Positions 60,371 to 64,000 of a stretch of 64,000 nucleotides of DNA are shown here, piece after piece (position 1 is the first letter of the stretch; each line of letters opens with the position of its first letter). The notes under the pieces were generated by a model, which had not been told where the DNA came from, made no database searches, and saw only the letters and a program-made list of their open reading frames with translations. This stretch comes from Stemphylium vesicarium (Eukaryota; Ascomycota; Dothideomycetes; Pleosporales; Pleosporaceae). The DNA lies in assembly GCA_004380135.1 (NCBI GenBank), contig QXCR01000088.1:1-64000 (forward strand), read 5' to 3'. The position numbers and the translations under genes are program-made.

Positions 60371-60750
60371 TTGTATGGGAGTGTATTTACCAAAGGCCGC
60401 TGGTATTCATTTGGCGGCATCAACGCCTCCGTCTCAGGTCCTTGTGCGAATGGATGCGAAGGTGTGCTAAGCGACGAATGCATCGACCTGCTTAGTGAAA
60501 TCTTTTACCCCACAGGAGGCGATGGTGAAGATGTCCGATGCGAGACGACCCTTGATCAAGACTGGATTAGGGAAGCTTGTCCTGACGAGATTCTGGCTGA
60601 TAACATAGTCTGTATGTGCCTCCATAGCCTATCCTTATGAACACTCGATTGCTAACCTCCTACATAGACAATCTGTTCGACCTCTCGGATCAGACACGCA
60701 ACTCATCGTCACCGCCAGGGGTTTCAGTCCCAGAGCAGTATCACACATAG
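60371..60750 (+). pseudogene. Headless two-exon gene fragment
   Basis: The frame 60371-60611 joins 60668-60750 by a good intron (GTATGT donor, GCTAAC branch, ACATAG acceptor) and ends at TAG, giving 107 codons. The residues look protein-like: GRWYSFGGINASVSGPCANG, ECIDLLSEIFYPTGGDGED, WIREACPDEIL, with several Cys. No ATG occurs in frame, an in-frame TAA lies at 60353-60355, and the tRNA ends only 170 nt upstream, leaving little room for a missing 5' part. It is probably the 3' end of a gene truncated at its 5' side. The family is not recognised. Confidence 0.4.
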
Positions 60751-62826
60751 AGCATTGGCGGGGCAGGATCTGTCTCGTACAACTCAGACCGCGATCTCGA
60801 CAGTTTCGTATGGTACGACCTAAGTGTTCAGAGACCCATACCATTTGTCATTACGATACCGATAGATGCACGCAACTCGGAAACTTAAGTCGTTTGTGTC
60901 GCACCTGACAACGTAGCCGAAGGGAGTAGAAAGCCGAAACAGGATGAACCGTGGGAGAATCTAGGGGTGGGTGTATGCACGCCTGCCGCAGGGCAGATTG
61001 CTGTATTTGCGGTAATCGCAGTAACTGCCGCCTGGTGTTAAGGAAGGCAGTCGGCTTTCAGCAAGCCTAGAGTTCGAATTAGCATACTCAAAACAAATGA
61101 CAACGCCCGCCTCGTCATGGTCCAGACAAACTTGGCAGCCTCCGTCTTTGTGAGACGTTCTAGAACAGCTGCGGTTTTCGCTGAGGCCTCGCGTATTCGA
61201 CGTTTCGAATTTCTGCAAATAGCCTGTGTAGCTATGGTGTTTCTCCACCGTTCCACAGCTGCAGCCATTCCCACGGATTGCGCTCTCAACCATGCCCGGC
61301 TGCACACAGACTTTTCGGAATCTCCGCCAACGGCATGTTCACCAGGGAAAATTGGTTGCGACGGCTTTGCAAATGAACCAAGAATGCTGTAACCGGCCTG
61401 GATATGCTCCGAAACGCATGGACGCAAATGCGTTCGCGTTTGTTGACGAAAGACTGCCCAAGAGCGGGCGTTGTTGAACTGGCTAGAATGCCAAGATCGG
61501 CACAACGAGGCTTCCCCGCCGCCGCCATCTTGACTATCTTCCATCATAGGCAAAGCGTAAGCCACGCTCCTGAAAATCCAACTTCCTCACTGCAACTGGA
61601 CAGACAATTTTCATCGCTTCACTAACACGACGATACAGATTATCATCCATGTTGCTTTTTCAGGAGTGCGTTTCACAACACAGCTGCGCAACCAGCCGCA
61701 CCTGCGCGACGCGCGTGGCTGTGGCTATTGCGGCCCCATTCAGCTGTCAGAATCTGGATCGTCACACTTCCGAGTGTGACCTTCGCATCCCGGCCCGCAG
61801 GAGAGCTGTCATCTGGGAAGTGCTGCTCGGATAGATCTTATGTATCACGCATGTCGTCGAGGCGTTGGGGATTCGCAACACCCGTTCGTCAATCTGACGA
61901 TCACGAAGAAAAGCAAAAACCGTCTAAGCAGTGCTTTCAGGGGGAAAGTGAGCCGCCCTCCACAATTACTGGAGATAGACAAATCTACCCCTGCCCCAGT
62001 GTTCGCCATTCTACCCATCCTTTTTCGGATCGGCTTTGCGCAAATGCACCATCATCAACCTTGTCCGAATCCTCAAGCCACCACTACTAGCATACTGTGG
62101 AAGTCGCATGATATGTGGGGAACGGCTCAACGTTAACGTCGTTAGAATGCAGGCTCCCGCTGAATTGACAGCGTGTCTAAGTAAGCCTCTAGTCACCGGG
62201 AGCTTGTTAGTGCGCCAGCGGTAGGAGGTAAGAAGATGCCATGTAGCCTTCCAAACCTAAGAAAGCACGCTGCTTTTTCGTAGCCTACTGCAGCCCTTCA
62301 TGGGTGTATCTGGTGATACCCTTGGTATGACGATCAACCCTGCAGAAAAGCACACAATTACTAGACTTCCTCGAGACGATAGCTCGTCGTCCAATCTCAT
62401 GCAAGTACCGGACACCATCACTACGGCGACAGTGCCATCTCTTGGAACGCTAACGACCCTGTAGACAGAGGGCGAATCCCAGGTACCAGACGCTACCGCA
62501 CGATACACCCCGGCCCGTGTACCTTACATGCAGGCAATGACCGATCGATTGGCCCCGCACAGTGCATGTACTGCTCCTAGATCTCCATAGCGACGTCGGC
62601 GATCAACCGTAAGCCATATGCCTGCGGTACGACTGGGGGCTCAAACGCCATGATCAATTCGCCGTACAAGATACTGTCTTCGAGACATCCCGGCCCTCCC
62701 AACTCCACAACCACGCTCTTTTCTTCTCTTCAAACACTCGTTTCGCGATACCTCTTCTTTCACCTGTCTGGTAGAGTCGCATGAACTCCACGAACCATCG
62801 CGACACCATCACCGTCACAGTGCATC
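60751..62826. other. Gene-poor stretch before the right-hand rhodopsin gene
   Basis: No gene is firm. On the minus strand 61547-61038 an ATG-started frame (MMEDSQDGGGGEASLC) stays open for 170 codons, and the other two minus frames are also long there. None has a known domain. The last 150 nt before 62827 are C/T-rich and look like a leader. Confidence 0.4.
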
Positions 62827-64000
62827 ATGGGAGGTGATGCGACTACCGTCTCACCTTCAGCACTGCCTAATGAATCACTCGCCCATGACCAGGGCCCTCT
62901 CCATCTTGCCATCATCGTCACACTGGTCTTGATCTCGCTTTTGCTATATTCCCTCCGGGTGTTCACTCGTGCGAGGATACTTCGCTCGTTCGACATTGAC
63001 GATGGACTTATGCTCGTAGCAGCTGTACGTCCAGTAACACTTGTTTGGTATACCCTTCCACTGACGCTTCGTTAGTTATGTGCCATCGGCATCTTCATCA
63101 CATTCACTAGTGTAGTGGAATTGGGACTCGGAAAACAGTATAGAAATGTCGCATCATCACTTAGCAAGAACGTTAAGATAGGACCATGGCTATGGGCACT
63201 AAAGTCTTTTCATATCTTCGGGCTTGGGCTGGTGAAGCTTTCAGCTGCCTTCACGCTCCTACCAGTGTATGACTCCAGATTCCACCCCTACATGTACATC
63301 TGCCGCGGAGTCTTAATCATTGGATTCATGTGTAAGTCTATATATCAAGAAGATGTACCGTAGTCATGCTAACTTTAATCAGTACTGGTTTTCTGGCATA
63401 CGATTGAGTGGTTCCTCGCTTCTCTACTCCAATGCATCCCTCTCGCAGCAGCTTGGGATCTTTCGTACGGCGAGCGTCCGAATTGCATGTCGGAGTCTGA
63501 GTCCCAGCATTGGGCCATGGCAAATCACTGTGAGTAGTGGTTCGTCCGACGTTAGGGACCACAATCTGACGATGTCTTACAGCAATTAATGCAGCGTCCA
63601 GTCTCTTGCTGATCGTCTTCGCGCTCCCTACTGTTATTGGCCATTCGTTCAAATTGGGGCTCAGGCTGTACTTCGCGTTGATAGCCTTTTTGGCATTGTT
63701 GTAGGTCATACTGCTTTACGATGCGTCTCGATATCGCTAACTCTTCTCAGTGCATGTGCAATTGCCATTATTCGGAGTCGAATGGTAGCCACTACATGGG
63801 TCGAGATAGGGGCTCGTGGAAAGAGCGATCTATCGTTCATGACCTTGGGTGTTGTCGAACTCCTGACAGCCATGATAGCAGTAAACTTCAGCACATTACT
63901 ACCTCTTACCAGAGCGATCGAACGACCACAGCCTCCACGAACAAGTCCAAGCACGTCTCGCCTCATTTCCGGTCCCGTAGCGGGTAGTGCCGTTCACGTA
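62827..64000 (+). CDS. PTH11-like rhodopsin-domain membrane protein, cut by the window end
   Basis: Five exons are visible: 62827-63024, 63076-63331, 63383-63529, 63583-63700 and 63751 to the end. They give 323 codons with no stop before base 64000. The layout follows the fungal rhodopsin domain: an N-terminal helix, LRVFTRARILRSFDIDDGLM (the D-D pair after the first helix), then VVELGLGKQYRNV, a helix with ALKSFHIFGLGLVKLSAA, WHTIEWFLASLLQCIPLAAAW with ERPNC in the following loop, and two further helices. A basic Ser/Pro-rich tail has begun. Four introns of 50-53 nt keep frame. It is distinct from the left-hand relative: its extracellular loops and exon positions differ, so it is not a recent duplicate. 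It may be intact beyond the window. Confidence 0.85.

Noticed and set aside
1..64000. CRISPR arrays, operons or a bacterial-style defence locus
   Set aside because: The window is eukaryotic: intron-rich genes, monocistronic layout, no regular direct-repeat array.

Overview
The window is nuclear DNA of a filamentous ascomycete. Most genes carry short spliceosomal introns (about 50-110 nt, GT..AG, often with a CTAAC-type branch site). The gene set is typically fungal: Chs7 chitin-synthase chaperone, PMT2 O-mannosyltransferase, Far11, HookA, FacC-type carnitine acetyltransferase, PTH11-like rhodopsin-domain proteins and nuclear tRNA genes with introns. A dothideomycete, perhaps of the Pleosporales, is my best guess from protein style; that is an inference.

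Layout. 1-10 kb is gene-poor: one PTH11-like seven-helix gene (minus strand, 1.7-3.0 kb), a cluster of small CAGTA palindromes at the extreme left, and some unconvincing ORFs. 10-12.7 kb holds a 47-codon DnaJ-type zinc-finger mini-protein and a microsatellite block. From 12.7 to 58.7 kb the window is an ordinary gene-dense core. In order: cytochrome b2-type lactate dehydrogenase (-), a small acidic hypothetical protein (-), FAR11/STRIP (-), CBF1 bHLH factor (-), FAH-family hydrolase (-), SSL1 of TFIIH (-), CHS7 (-), an MFS sugar transporter (+), PMT2 (+), RAD57-like recombinase (-), carnitine acetyltransferase FacC/YAT (+), HOOK (-), a secreted I9-like small protein (-), a Pumilio protein (-), a short-chain dehydrogenase (+), RNase H2 subunit A (+) and a disordered nuclear-type protein (+). 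58.7-62.8 kb is again gene-poor, with two adjacent intron-bearing tRNA genes (Arg-ACG, Gly-GCC) and a headless gene fragment. The right edge cuts a second PTH11-like gene (+).

The genes are not an operon or an evident biosynthetic cluster. Several share broad themes: cell wall and secretion (CHS7, PMT2), carbon use (cytochrome b2, FacC, sugar transporter), cell-cycle or signalling scaffolds (FAR11, Pumilio, HOOK), and DNA transactions (SSL1, RAD57, RNase H2A). I reconstructed exon structures by hand from splice sites and reading frames, and the lengths given close in frame.

I did not find a convincing unknown multi-gene system. The best leads are alternative-splicing candidates (FacC C terminus, HOOK cassette), a sugar transporter whose long N-terminal tail has no visible AUG, the orphan DnaJ-type mini-protein, the intron-bearing tRNA pair, and some low-confidence spliced ORFs in the gene-poor flanks.
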